Assembly: GCF_041053055.1 (NCBI RefSeq)
Contig: NZ_CP163443.1
Span: 5,129,001 to 5,193,000, forward strand
Length of the DNA: 64,000 nt
Direction: 5' to 3'
Source: Streptomyces sp. R41
GTDB lineage: Bacteria; Actinomycetota; Actinomycetes; Streptomycetales; Streptomycetaceae
A program made the translations under genes and the position numbers. This document shows positions 17,339-25,600 of the stretch, piece after piece. A model generated the notes under the pieces. The model was not told where the DNA came from, did not search any database, and worked only from the letters and a program-made list of their open reading frames with translations. The number at the start of each line of letters is the position of its first letter. Positions within the stretch are counted from its first letter, which is position 1.

Positions 17339-18352
17339 TCACCTGGTCCGGGTACGCCGCCGCTCCTCGGCCAGCGCGACCGCGGCTTCGGTCGTCTCCG
17401 CGGAATCCTCGCCGAGGGCCGCGAGGTAGCGCTCGGCGTCCAGGGCGGCCGCACAGCCGCTCCCGGCGGCGGTGATGGCTTGGCGGTAGATGTGGTCGAC
17501 GACGTCTCCGGCGGCGAAGACACCGGGGATGTTCGTACGCGTGGAGGGGGACTGCACCTTGAGATAGCCGTTGCCGTCCAGCTCCAGCTGGCCCTTGAAC
17601 AGCTCCGTGCGCGGGTCGTGGCCGATGGCGATGAACAGGCCGGTCACGTCCAGGTCGCGGGTGGCGCCGGTGGAGACGTCGCGCAGGACGACGCCGTCGA
17701 GCACGCCGTTCTTCTCCTTGATCTCGGCGATCTCGGTGTCGAAGGCGAAGGAGATCTTGTCGTCGGCGAAAGCTCGGTTCTGCATGACCTTGGAGGCGCG
17801 CAGGGTGGAGCGGCGGTGGACGACGGTCACGGAGCGCGCAAAGCGGGTGAGGAAGGTGGCTTCCTCCATCGCGGTGTCGCCGCCGCCGACGACCACGATG
17901 TCGCGGTCGCGGAAGAAGAAGCCGTCGCAGGTCGCGCACCAGGACACGCCGTGGCCGGACAGCTGGTCCTCGCGGGGCAGGTCGAGCTTGCGGTAGCCGG
18001 AGCCGGTCGCGACGATCACGGTCCGGGCGCGGTGGACGGTTCCTGCGGAGTCGGTGACCTCCTTGGTCTCACCGGTCAGGTCGACGGAGACGATGTCGTC
18101 CTCGACGATCTCGGCGCCGAATCTCTCCGCCTGCGCCCGCATGTTCGCCATCAGGTCCGGGCCGTCGATGCCCTCGGGGAAGCCGGGGAAGTTCTCGACC
18201 TCGGTGGTCGTGGTGAGCGCACCGCCGACGGAGACCGCGCCGCCGAAGACGAGCGGCTTGAGCTGGGCGCGGGCGGCGTAGAGAGCGGCGGTGTATCCGG
18301 CGGCGCCGGAGCCTATGACGATGACCTCGCGTATCTCGTCACTCGTGGGCAC
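17339..18352 (-). CDS. trxB: Thioredoxin reductase of the arsenic cluster
   Basis: This 337-residue NADPH-dependent flavoprotein has the FAD motif GSGAAG (14-19), redox motif CATC (139-142) and NADPH motif GGGDTA (156-161), all in the usual order. It recycles thioredoxin. It ends an arsC-trxB pair: the arsC stop lies 6 bp before its GTG start (18352). The likely role is to regenerate the thioredoxin-type arsenate reductase encoded upstream. No thioredoxin gene accompanies it, so a housekeeping thioredoxin must serve. The C-terminal tail (EERRRTRTR) is unusually basic. Confidence 0.93.
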   Translation of the reverse strand: MPTSDEIREVIVIGSGAAGYTAALYAARAQLKPLVFGGAVSVGGALTTTTEVENFPGFPEGIDGPDLMANMRAQAERFGAEIVEDDIVSVDLTGETKEVTDSAGTVHRARTVIVATGSGYRKLDLPREDQLSGHGVSWCATCDGFFFRDRDIVVVGGGDTAMEEATFLTRFARSVTVVHRRSTLRASKVMQNRAFADDKISFAFDTEIAEIKEKNGVLDGVVLRDVSTGATRDLDVTGLFIAIGHDPRTELFKGQLELDGNGYLKVQSPSTRTNIPGVFAAGDVVDHIYRQAITAAGSGCAAALDAERYLAALGEDSAETTEAAVALAEERRRTRTR

Positions 18353-18358
18353 GGGACG

Positions 18359-18778
18359 TCACGCCCCCTGCTGGGTGTCGATCTCGGCGATCAGGGCCTC
18401 GATGCGGGTCTTGATCTCGTCGCGGATCGGGCGGACCGCCTCCACGCCCTTGCCCGCCGGGTCCTCCAGCGCCCAGTCGAGGTATTTCTTGCCCGGGAAG
18501 ATCGGGCACGCGTCGCCGCAGCCCATGGTGATGACGTAGTCGGACGCCTGGACGGCCTCCGTGGTCAGGATCTTCGGCTTCTGGCCGGAGATGTCGATGC
18601 CGAGTTCCTTCATCGCCTCGACCGCGGACGGGTTGACCTGGTCACCCGGGACGGAGCCGGCGGAGCGAACCTCGATCCGGTCGCCCGCGAGGTGGTCGAG
18701 GAATCCGGCCGCCATCTGCGAGCGCCCGGCGTTGTGGACGCAGACGAACAGCACGGAGGCGAGCGGGCTGGAGGACAT
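18359..18778 (-). CDS. arsC: Arsenate reductase, thioredoxin-coupled (low-MW phosphatase fold)
   Basis: This 139-residue LMW-PTPase-like enzyme reduces arsenate to arsenite. The P-loop C13-x5-R19 is in VCVHNAGRSQ. The two resolving cysteines (Cys87 and Cys91) are in MGCGDACPIFPG, the pattern of the Staphylococcus/Bacillus thioredoxin-dependent class. The general-acid Asp is in LEDPAGK. It sits directly before trxB, as expected for this mechanism. The start is ATG 18778, with a possible GGAAG site (AAGGAAGATCCG) upstream. Confidence 0.92.
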   Translation of the reverse strand: MSSSPLASVLFVCVHNAGRSQMAAGFLDHLAGDRIEVRSAGSVPGDQVNPSAVEAMKELGIDISGQKPKILTTEAVQASDYVITMGCGDACPIFPGKKYLDWALEDPAGKGVEAVRPIRDEIKTRIEALIAEIDTQQGA

Positions 18779-18832
18779 CGGATCTTCCTTCGTCAGTGGG
18801 TCGAGCGGATGGTGCGGGATCGGGTACGGAGG

Positions 18833-19219
18833 TCAGGTGCCCGGCAGGGAGTCGAGCAGTTCGATGATGTGGGCGTCGATCTCGTCGCGGATGCCGCGGA
18901 CGACGGCGATCGGGGCGCCCTCGGGGTCGGTGACGGGCCGGTCCAGGCAGCGGCCGGGCACGATCGGGCAGATGTCCCCACAGACCATCGTGATGACGAT
19001 GTCGACGGCCTGCACGACCTCGTCGGTCAGCGGCTTGGGGAACGTGTCCGTCAGATCCACGCCGGCATCGGTGAGCACCTGCGCGACGAGCGGCTCGACC
19101 TCGGCCGCCGGCTGCTGGATGGTCTCGGGCGAGAAGCGCCCGCGGTAGCGGACGGCACGTCGGGCGATGCCGGCCGGGAGGCGTTCGTCGGGCAGGGCAG
19201 AGGGCGGCGATGCGGTCAT
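18833..19219 (-). pseudogene. Second arsC lacking its catalytic P-loop (internal in-frame deletion)
   Basis: The 128-residue frame is open and has a ribosome site (AAGGGGG), so it could be made. The N terminus (RGRFSPETI) resembles the three-helix domain that precedes some actinobacterial ArsC proteins. From residue 37 (PAAEVEPLVAQVLTDAGVDL) it aligns with the second half of ArsC, keeping cysteines 80 and 84 in MVCGDICPIVPG. The segment between, with the rest of the helical domain and the CX5R P-loop, is missing. Without that Cys it cannot be an arsenate reductase. It may be dead, or may keep an arsenic-binding role. Confidence 0.75.
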
Positions 19220-19322
19220 GGGAACCCCCTTCGAGGCATGGGCCCCAACGGGCTTCGGGATGCGGGTCCCAAGGTTCAGTCCAGGCTGGTATCAGCTCGG
19301 AATGATGTGAGAGTATCAGCCC

Positions 19323-19637
19323 ATGATGACGTCGGTCGACACTGATCTGATGCGGGTTCTCGCGGACCCGCTCCGGCTCCGGATCGTCACCCTGCTCGCC
19401 AAGGAGACGCTCTGCAGCACCCATCTCATCGAGGAGACGGGAGCCAGGCAGACCAACCTCTCCAACCATCTGAAGGTGCTGCGCGAGGCCGGGGTCGTGG
19501 AGACGGAACCATGCGGCCGGTTCACCTACTACAGGCTCAAGCCCGACGTCATCGCCTCACTCGCCGGTCACTTCGCCGACCTCGCGGAGACCGCACGCGT
19601 CACCGCCGAGAACAACATCAAGCGGTCCTGCCCCTGA
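19323..19637 (+). CDS. ArsR-family metalloregulator (first copy)
   Basis: This 104-residue winged-helix repressor opens MMTSVDTDLMRVLADPLRLR and has the recognition helix QTNLSNHLKVLREAG. Three cysteines (31 in TLCSTHL, 64 in EPCGRF, 103 at the C terminus) could bind As(III), Cd or Pb. Their spacing recalls CmtR-type sites rather than the CVCD motif of the second ArsR at 20671. It diverges from the broken arsC. It leads into the aquaporin gene, so it probably represses both sides. A GCTG-GTAT-CAGC inverted repeat lies in the promoter gap near 19284. Confidence 0.88.
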   Translation: MMTSVDTDLMRVLADPLRLRIVTLLAKETLCSTHLIEETGARQTNLSNHLKVLREAGVVETEPCGRFTYYRLKPDVIASLAGHFADLAETARVTAENNIKRSCP

Positions 19638-19754
19638 TTCCCGTCGCCGACGCCCGACGCCTGATTTCCTTCGTCGACGCCGACGCCCGCTTCCCGTCGT
19701 CGACGCCTGATGCGCGACGCCCGACGCCCGACGCGACTGCACCGAGGAGTCTTC

Positions 19755-20537
19755 TTGACCACCACCCACGAGAGCGCTGCGGGCGCCGCCATATCCGTCG
19801 ACTCGCCCCAGCCCGCTCCCGGGGCAACTCCGCCCCGTACGCCGCTCGCTGCCCGGGCCGCCGCCGAACTGGTGGGCACCGCGGCCCTGGTGGCGGTCGT
19901 GGTCGGCTCGGGCATCCAGGCCACCGGACTGACGAAGGACGTCGGCCTGCAGCTGCTGGCCAACTCCCTGGCCACCGTCTTCGGCCTCGGCGTCCTGATC
20001 ACCCTGCTCGGCCCGGTCTCCGGCGCGCACTTCAACCCCGCCGTCACCCTGGCCGAGTGGTGGACCGCCCGTCGCGGCGGCGCCGGCGTCACGCTGCGCG
20101 AGGCAGCCGTGTACGTCCCCGCCCAGATCGTCGGCGCGATCGCGGGCGCCGTCCTGGCCGACGCGATGTTCGGCGAACCGCTGGTGAAGTGGTCCACCCA
20201 CGACCGCTCCGCCGGCCACCTGCTCCTCGGTGAGGTCGTCGCCACCGCCGGCCTCATCCTGCTGATCTTCGGCCTGTCCCGCACCGACCGGCTGCACTTC
20301 GCGCCCGTCGCGGTCGCCTCGTACATCGGCGCGGCGTACTGGTTCACCTCGTCGACGTCCTTCGCCAACCCGGCGGTGACGATCGGCCGCGCCTTCACCG
20401 ACACCTTCGCGGGCATCGCACCCGGCTCGGTCGCGGGGTTCATCGGCATGCAGCTCATCGGGGCCGTGGTCGGACTGGCGCTGGTGGCGCTCATCTTCCT
20501 GCCGGGGCGGACGGCTCAGGAGCAGCCCGCCGCATGA
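19755..20537 (+). CDS. MIP-family aquaporin, probable arsenite channel (AqpS-like)
   Basis: The 260-residue channel has both pore motifs, HFNPAVT and FANPAVTIGR, and six hydrophobic segments. In ars clusters such channels (AqpS of Sinorhizobium) let arsenite flow out once ArsC has made it. This fits here because no ArsB or Acr3 pump is present. I place the start at TTG 19755 with GAGGAG 5 bases upstream; the frame opens earlier, at 19710, but that stretch is repeat-like (CGACGCC units). The stop overlaps the ATG of a truncated flavoprotein stub. Confidence 0.87.
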   Translation: MTTTHESAAGAAISVDSPQPAPGATPPRTPLAARAAAELVGTAALVAVVVGSGIQATGLTKDVGLQLLANSLATVFGLGVLITLLGPVSGAHFNPAVTLAEWWTARRGGAGVTLREAAVYVPAQIVGAIAGAVLADAMFGEPLVKWSTHDRSAGHLLLGEVVATAGLILLIFGLSRTDRLHFAPVAVASYIGAAYWFTSSTSFANPAVTIGRAFTDTFAGIAPGSVAGFIGMQLIGAVVGLALVALIFLPGRTAQEQPAA

Positions 20538-20600
20538 CCCATGGGACGCAGGTGGTGGTGACCGGCGGCGGCCAGGCCGGGCTCGCCGCCGCCCTCCAGC
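20534..20600 (+). pseudogene. Stub of an ArsO-like flavoprotein gene
   Basis: Directly coupled to the aquaporin stop (ATGA) is a frame opening MTHGTQVVVTGGGQAGLAAA. That is the start of an FAD-binding domain with GxGxxG as GGGQAG. After about 22 codons the similarity stops and the frame turns to unrelated sequence. It looks like the 5' end of a monooxygenase gene cut by a deletion. An intact ArsO-like gene lies at 21193. Confidence 0.7.
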
Positions 20601-20670
20601 TCCTCGTGGATCGTCTGGCGGTCCACCGACGACTCGTTCATCGGACCCACCCGCTCTCCGCGCGGTCTGC

Positions 20671-21039
20671 TCAGCCGAGGGTGCCGAGCATCTGCCCCAT
20701 CGCGGCCACCACCGAGGGCTCGACCCGGTAGTAGACCCAGGTGCCGCGCCGCTCGGAGGTGAGCAGGCCGGCTTCCTTGAGCTTTTTCAGGTGGTGGGAG
20801 ACGGTCGGCTGGGAGACGCCGACGTCGGAGATGTCGCACACGCACGCCTCGCCGCCCTCGTGCGAGGCGACCAGCGAGAACAGCCTCAGACGCACGGGAT
20901 CGCCGAGCGCCTTGAACATCCGGGCGGTCTTCTCCGCCTCCTCGGCGGTCAGCGGACGCTCAGTGAGCGGCGGGCAGCACGGCGCCACGGCCTCGGGGGC
21001 CTCGGGTTCCAACAGCGGCAGCGCCTTCGTATTCGACAT
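20671..21039 (-). CDS. arsR: ArsR-family arsenic repressor (second copy, CVCD type)
   Basis: The 122-residue winged-helix protein has the classic metal-binding motif EACVCDIS (Cys66, Cys68) in helix 3 and recognition helix QPTVSHHLKKLKEAG. An extra Cys pair (21-22) is in the N-terminal tail. The start is ATG 21039; the frame extends upstream, but MSNTKALPLL is the more natural beginning. It diverges from the ArsO-like gene, and its own binding sites probably lie in 21043-21136. A short frame after its stop (MNESSVDRQTIHEELE at 20641-20594) may be a second truncated gene. Confidence 0.93.
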   Translation of the reverse strand: MSNTKALPLLEPEAPEAVAPCCPPLTERPLTAEEAEKTARMFKALGDPVRLRLFSLVASHEGGEACVCDISDVGVSQPTVSHHLKKLKEAGLLTSERRGTWVYYRVEPSVVAAMGQMLGTLG

Positions 21040-21042
21040 GCA

Positions 21043-21136
21043 TCTATGTTGACATACGTCGAAGCAGAGCACCGAGGCCCTGACCGACTCACGCCACCCA
21101 GATTCGATGAGTGTCTATGTTGACGTTTATCGAATC
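21043..21136. promoter_or_regulatory. ArsR operator region: repeated box and GATTCGAT/ATCGAATC palindrome
   Basis: TCTATGTTGACATACGTCGAA (21043-21063) recurs as TCTATGTTGACGTTTATCGAA (21114-21134), 71 bp apart. The second box is closed by perfect 8-bp arms GATTCGAT (21101-21108) and ATCGAATC (21129-21136). TTGAC inside each box may serve as a -35 element. One box faces arsR and one faces the ArsO-like gene, fitting joint repression by the CVCD-type ArsR. Confidence 0.6.
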
Positions 21137-21192
21137 AAGTGCCAGGCTGGCCGAGCAAGTCATCGACGGATGTCGAAACAAAGGGGAACCTC

Positions 21193-22572
21193 GTGGCTGT
21201 GTCCATCAACAGCGTGCCCACCGACACCGACCAGCTGCCCGTCGTGGTCATCGGAGCCGGCCCCATCGGCCTCGCCGCAGCCGCCCATCTCATCGAGCGC
21301 GGCCTCGAACCGCTGGTCCTGGAAGCCGGACCGTACGCCGGCACCGCCGTACGCGGCTGGGCGCACGTACGGCTGTTCTCCCCCTGGGCCGAGGTCACCG
21401 ACCCCGCCGCCGAGAAGCTCCTGGCCCCGACCGGGTGGACTCGCCCCGACGGGGCGGCCTACCCCACCGGCGGCGACTGGGCCGAGCGCTATCTGCAGCC
21501 ACTCGCGGACGTCCTCGGCGACAAGGTCCGCTACGGCGCAGCGGTGACCGGGGTGGCCCGCGCCGGCCGGGACCGGATCGTCGACTCGGGCCGCGACGAG
21601 CAGCCCTTCACCGTGCACATCCGAATGGCCGACGGCCGTGAGGAACGGCTCGCTGCCCGCGCTGTCATCGACGCTGCCGGCACCTGGTCCACGCCCAGTC
21701 CGATGGGCGCCGACGGCTTGCCCGCCCTCGGCGAGACGGCCGCCGCCGACCGCATCTCCTACCGCGTCCCCGACCTCAAGAACCCGGCCGTACGCGCCCG
21801 TTACGCGGGCAGGCGCACCGCAGTCGTCGGCTCCGGAGCCTCCGCGTTCACCGCCCTCGCCCATCTCGCCGACCTGGCCGAGGAGAGCGAAGGGACCCAC
21901 GCCGTGTGGATCCTGCGCCGGGGTATCGGCGCCGGCACGTACGGCGGCGGCGAGGCCGACCAACTGCCCGCCCGCGGAGCCCTGGGCCTGCGCGCCAAGG
22001 CCGCCGTCGAGGACGGCCACGCGAGCGCCGCCACCGGCTTCCGCACCCAGGCCGTCGAACGGGACGGCGACCGGCTCGTCCTGGTCGCCGAGGACGGGCG
22101 CCGCCTCGACCCGGTCGACGAGATCATCGTCCTCACCGGCTTCCGCCCCGACCTCTCCTTCCTCTCCGAGGTCCGCCTCGGTCTGGACGAACGCCTCCAG
22201 GCCCCGACCGCGCTGGCCCCGCTGATCGACCCGAACGTGCACTCCTGCGGCACGGTCCACCCGCACGGCGTGAACGAGCTCTCCCACCCGGAGCACGGCG
22301 TCTATCTGGTCGGCATGAAGTCCTACGGTCGCGCCCCCACGTTCCTGGCGATGACCGGCTACGAGCAGGTCCGCTCCATCGCCGCCGCGATCGCCGGCGA
22401 CCAGGAGGCCGCCGAGCGCGTCGAACTCACCCTGCCGGAGACCGGAGTCTGCGGCGGCGCGGGCCTGTTCGACGAGCCGGAGCACGCCGAGCAGTCCGGC
22501 GGTGGCTGCTGCGCCGCCCCGTCCACCCTTCAGATCGGCATCGGCGCCCCGGTCTCCTCCGGCGGCTGCTGA
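21193..22572 (+). CDS. ArsO-like FAD/NAD(P)-dependent oxidoreductase
   Basis: The 459-residue two-dinucleotide-fold flavoprotein has GAGPIG (21-26) for FAD and a second GSGASA motif in AVVGSGASAFTAL for NAD(P)H. It resembles the flavin monooxygenase-like ArsO found in actinobacterial ars operons, whose substrate is not settled. The C terminus is cysteine-rich (GVCGGAG, GGGCCAAP, SSGGC), which suggests binding of thiophilic metalloids. The start is GTG 21193 with AAGGGGA 6 bases before it. It is divergent from the CVCD arsR and probably under its control. Confidence 0.85.
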   Translation: MAVSINSVPTDTDQLPVVVIGAGPIGLAAAAHLIERGLEPLVLEAGPYAGTAVRGWAHVRLFSPWAEVTDPAAEKLLAPTGWTRPDGAAYPTGGDWAERYLQPLADVLGDKVRYGAAVTGVARAGRDRIVDSGRDEQPFTVHIRMADGREERLAARAVIDAAGTWSTPSPMGADGLPALGETAAADRISYRVPDLKNPAVRARYAGRRTAVVGSGASAFTALAHLADLAEESEGTHAVWILRRGIGAGTYGGGEADQLPARGALGLRAKAAVEDGHASAATGFRTQAVERDGDRLVLVAEDGRRLDPVDEIIVLTGFRPDLSFLSEVRLGLDERLQAPTALAPLIDPNVHSCGTVHPHGVNELSHPEHGVYLVGMKSYGRAPTFLAMTGYEQVRSIAAAIAGDQEAAERVELTLPETGVCGGAGLFDEPEHAEQSGGGCCAAPSTLQIGIGAPVSSGGC

Positions 22573-22622
22573 ACTCCGCACCCACGCAACGAGGTTCGTC
22601 CGTCTTGGTCGACCGGATGCGC

Positions 22623-25600
22623 TCAGGTCCCCGCGTGGACGTACGCCGCCCAGACATGGGGGCGGTCGGGTATGCGGTGCCGTAGCTCTCGGACCGTGTG
22701 GTGCAGGGCGTGTGCGGAGGTGTTGGTGGCCGGGGGCGCCATGCGGCGGTAGAAGTCGCGGGTGACGTGGTCCGCGTGGGTGCTGTCGATCTCCCAGAGG
22801 GTGCCGACCGCGGTGGGGAAACCGGCGAGCAGGAAGGCGCTGGTGATGTGGATGGCCTCGTCCGAGAGGCGTTCGGCGGTGCGGGCGGTGCCGCAGGCCG
22901 CGAGGAAAGCCAGGCGTGCCGAACTCGGGCGTGCGCGGCAGATCTCCAGGACGGAGAGCGGTTCGCCGCTCGGCAGGTGGAGCAGGGCGCCGGAGGGTTC
23001 CGTCGGGTCGGTGGCCGCGTGGCAGCCGAAGTGGGCCCACGGGGTGCCGCCGAGCGCGGCGAGCACGGCCTCGCGGGTCGCGGCGGCCCCGATCAGCGGC
23101 TCACGCGCGCCGAGCAGTCCGGCCGCGTAGCCCGCCGCCGCCGCGACGCCGGGCAGCTCGTCCTCCGACGACGCCACCAGCAGGGCACCGCCGTTGTGGG
23201 CGGTGTCGCGGTGCTCGGCCCGGCTGCGCGCGTAGGCCAGGGTCTGGAACCCGGGTACGTACGACGACACCACGGCGTCGAGTGCGGCGCCGCAGCCGTC
23301 GAGGGCGCAGTCGGGCAGCGTGCACTGCGCCGCGTGGAGGGGGAGGGCGTTGAAGGCACCCGTGGGCACCCACCAGATCCGCGGCCAGGTGCCGTCGTCG
23401 GGAACGGGATCGGACGCCCCGACGAGATCGAGGACCGGGCGCACGATCTTGTGCCAGGTCCAGGACAGCGTCCGGCGGAGCGTGCCCCCGGCGGCGATGA
23501 GCTGCGCCGGGGACGGTCTCGACGGGCCGTGCGCGTTGATGGCGTCGACGGCCTCGCCCAGCCGCCGGGCCGCACCGGCGATCTCGTCCGACTCGGCTTC
23601 GAGGCGAAGGGCGGTGATCGACCGGGGCGTCACGACGAGGGCGTGGCAGTGGCGTGCCGCGTGGTTGAGCACGACGATCGGGCCGTCGGACGCGAGTGAG
23701 CGCAGCTGCTCGGCGGAGAGCGGACGCAGGAAGCCGTCGAACCCCGGCTGGGTACGGATGCGTACGACCAGCTCGTCCAGTTCGCGCGACGCGCGGAGTT
23801 TGGCCAGCCGGGACCATTCGGCGTGCCCGGCGGGGGCCGAGGCGGCAGCATGGGGCTCGGCGGCCAGCCGGTCGGTCAGCCGCTCGAACTCGCGCGCCAG
23901 CGCGGGGTGCGCCGAGCGCAGTTCGCCGATGTCGGCGCGGGCCTCGATCCGCCGCGCCAGCAGCAGCCCCCGGCCGCGCTCCAGCAACTCGGTGGCGCGG
24001 TCCACGTCGGGCCCCGCGATCACGCGGAGGAGAGTTTCCGGGTCGGGCATCGCGTCCGGAAGGCGTTGTTCCCGTACGGCGGCCGTGAGTTGGTCGACGA
24101 TCTCGTGCAGCCCGGCGGCGGCCCCGCGGCCGAGGGCTGTCAGGAGGACCAGCTCGATGATCCGGCGGATGTCCCCCTCGAATGTCGTCAGGCCGTGCTC
24201 GGCGGACTGCTGGTCGCTTCCCCGGTCGGTGACGTCGGCCATGGCCTCGATGGCCGTTTCGAGGTGGGAGAGGGCCAGGTCGACACGCTGTTGCTCCCGC
24301 CCCAACGCACCTGCCGCGGCACCGAGTTCACCGTGCGCCCGGAACCACGCCGGGAGCATGGGGTCGCGCAGCGCGGCGGCGGAGTCGGCGGTGCCGGAGA
24401 GGCGGGCTCGGAGGGACGCCATCATGGCCTCTACGGCGTTCGCGGGGGCCTGGGATGAGGCCTGGGCCCCCGTGAACGCCGTAAAGGCCCGGAGCGGGGA
24501 CCCGGCGACCGGCCCGTCCGACGGGCGCTCGGGCGACCCGTCCGGCGAGGAGAGCGGCCGGGCCGACGGCCGCTCGGGTGACCCGTCCGATGCGGAGAGC
24601 GGCCCGTCCGACGGCTCGGGCTGTCCGCCGTGCGACACGGACGGCGGAGGCAGGTGTCCTGCCCCGATGACACCGGTGAAGGTGCGCATGGTCTCGGCCC
24701 AGTCGCCGGGGGCCTCCTCCTCGACGCTGTGGATCACCTCGTCGGCCTCGGCCACGAGGCGAGCCGCGCGCTCCGGATCGGCGGCCCGCACCGCCACGGC
24801 ACGCTGGGCGAGCGCCCGCATGAGCGTGGAGGCGGTGAAGAGTCGCATCGGATGACCGGCGGGGCACGCCGCGAACGTGCGCCGGCACTGGTCGACCTGG
24901 TCGTCGGTGAGGTCGGGTTTCGGACCGCCGCCGGGCCCCATGGTGTCGACCAGGTTGAGCAGGGCGTCGCCCAGCACGTCGAGCCCCGGTAGGTCCCCGG
25001 CCTGGGCGTCCGCTCGAGCGGTGAGTTCCTTGAGCCGCCGCGCGAGCTCCCGGGCACGTTGGAGCTGCCCCGGTTCATGCCCGAGCAGGTAGTTCCCCAC
25101 GGCGTTGAAGAATTCGGTACGGACCGACAGCCACGCCTGGCCGACGTCGTCGGGTGCCGCTTCGGTCGCCGCGGTGGCGAGCAGTGCCGCCGCCTCTCGC
25201 GCCGCTTCCGCGTCGAAGCGGCCGACCGACCAGGTCGTGAGCGCGAAGGCGAGGACCTGATCGAGCTGTCCGGGGAGGTCGGGCGCGTTCGTGCGCGCGT
25301 AGCGCAGCAGCGGGACGGCCTCGTCGAGGGTGCCGGGGTCGCCGTGGGTGACGCCCTGGGCGGAGAGCGCGCTGCCGAGCGCCCCGGCCAGCGGAGCCCG
25401 TATGAAGGGGTCGTCCTCCCCGGTGTCCGCGAGCAGTTCCCGCATGACCGCGATGTCGGAGCTCAGCTGTTCGGGGTCGTCGAGGCGGACGTCGTCGAGG
25501 CGGGACACGAGGGAGACCAGCTTGGCCATCTCCCGCAGGTCCGCCGCGGCGTCCGCTTCGTCGGTGTGGATCACCGCCACGGCGACCGGCAGCGCGGCGT

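Noticed and set aside
16901..19345. 814-codon open frame on the plus strand
   Set aside because: It is antisense to trxB and the arsC genes. High third-position GC keeps the opposite frame open, the composition is Gly/Asp/Val/Arg biased, and no motif or ribosome site supports it.
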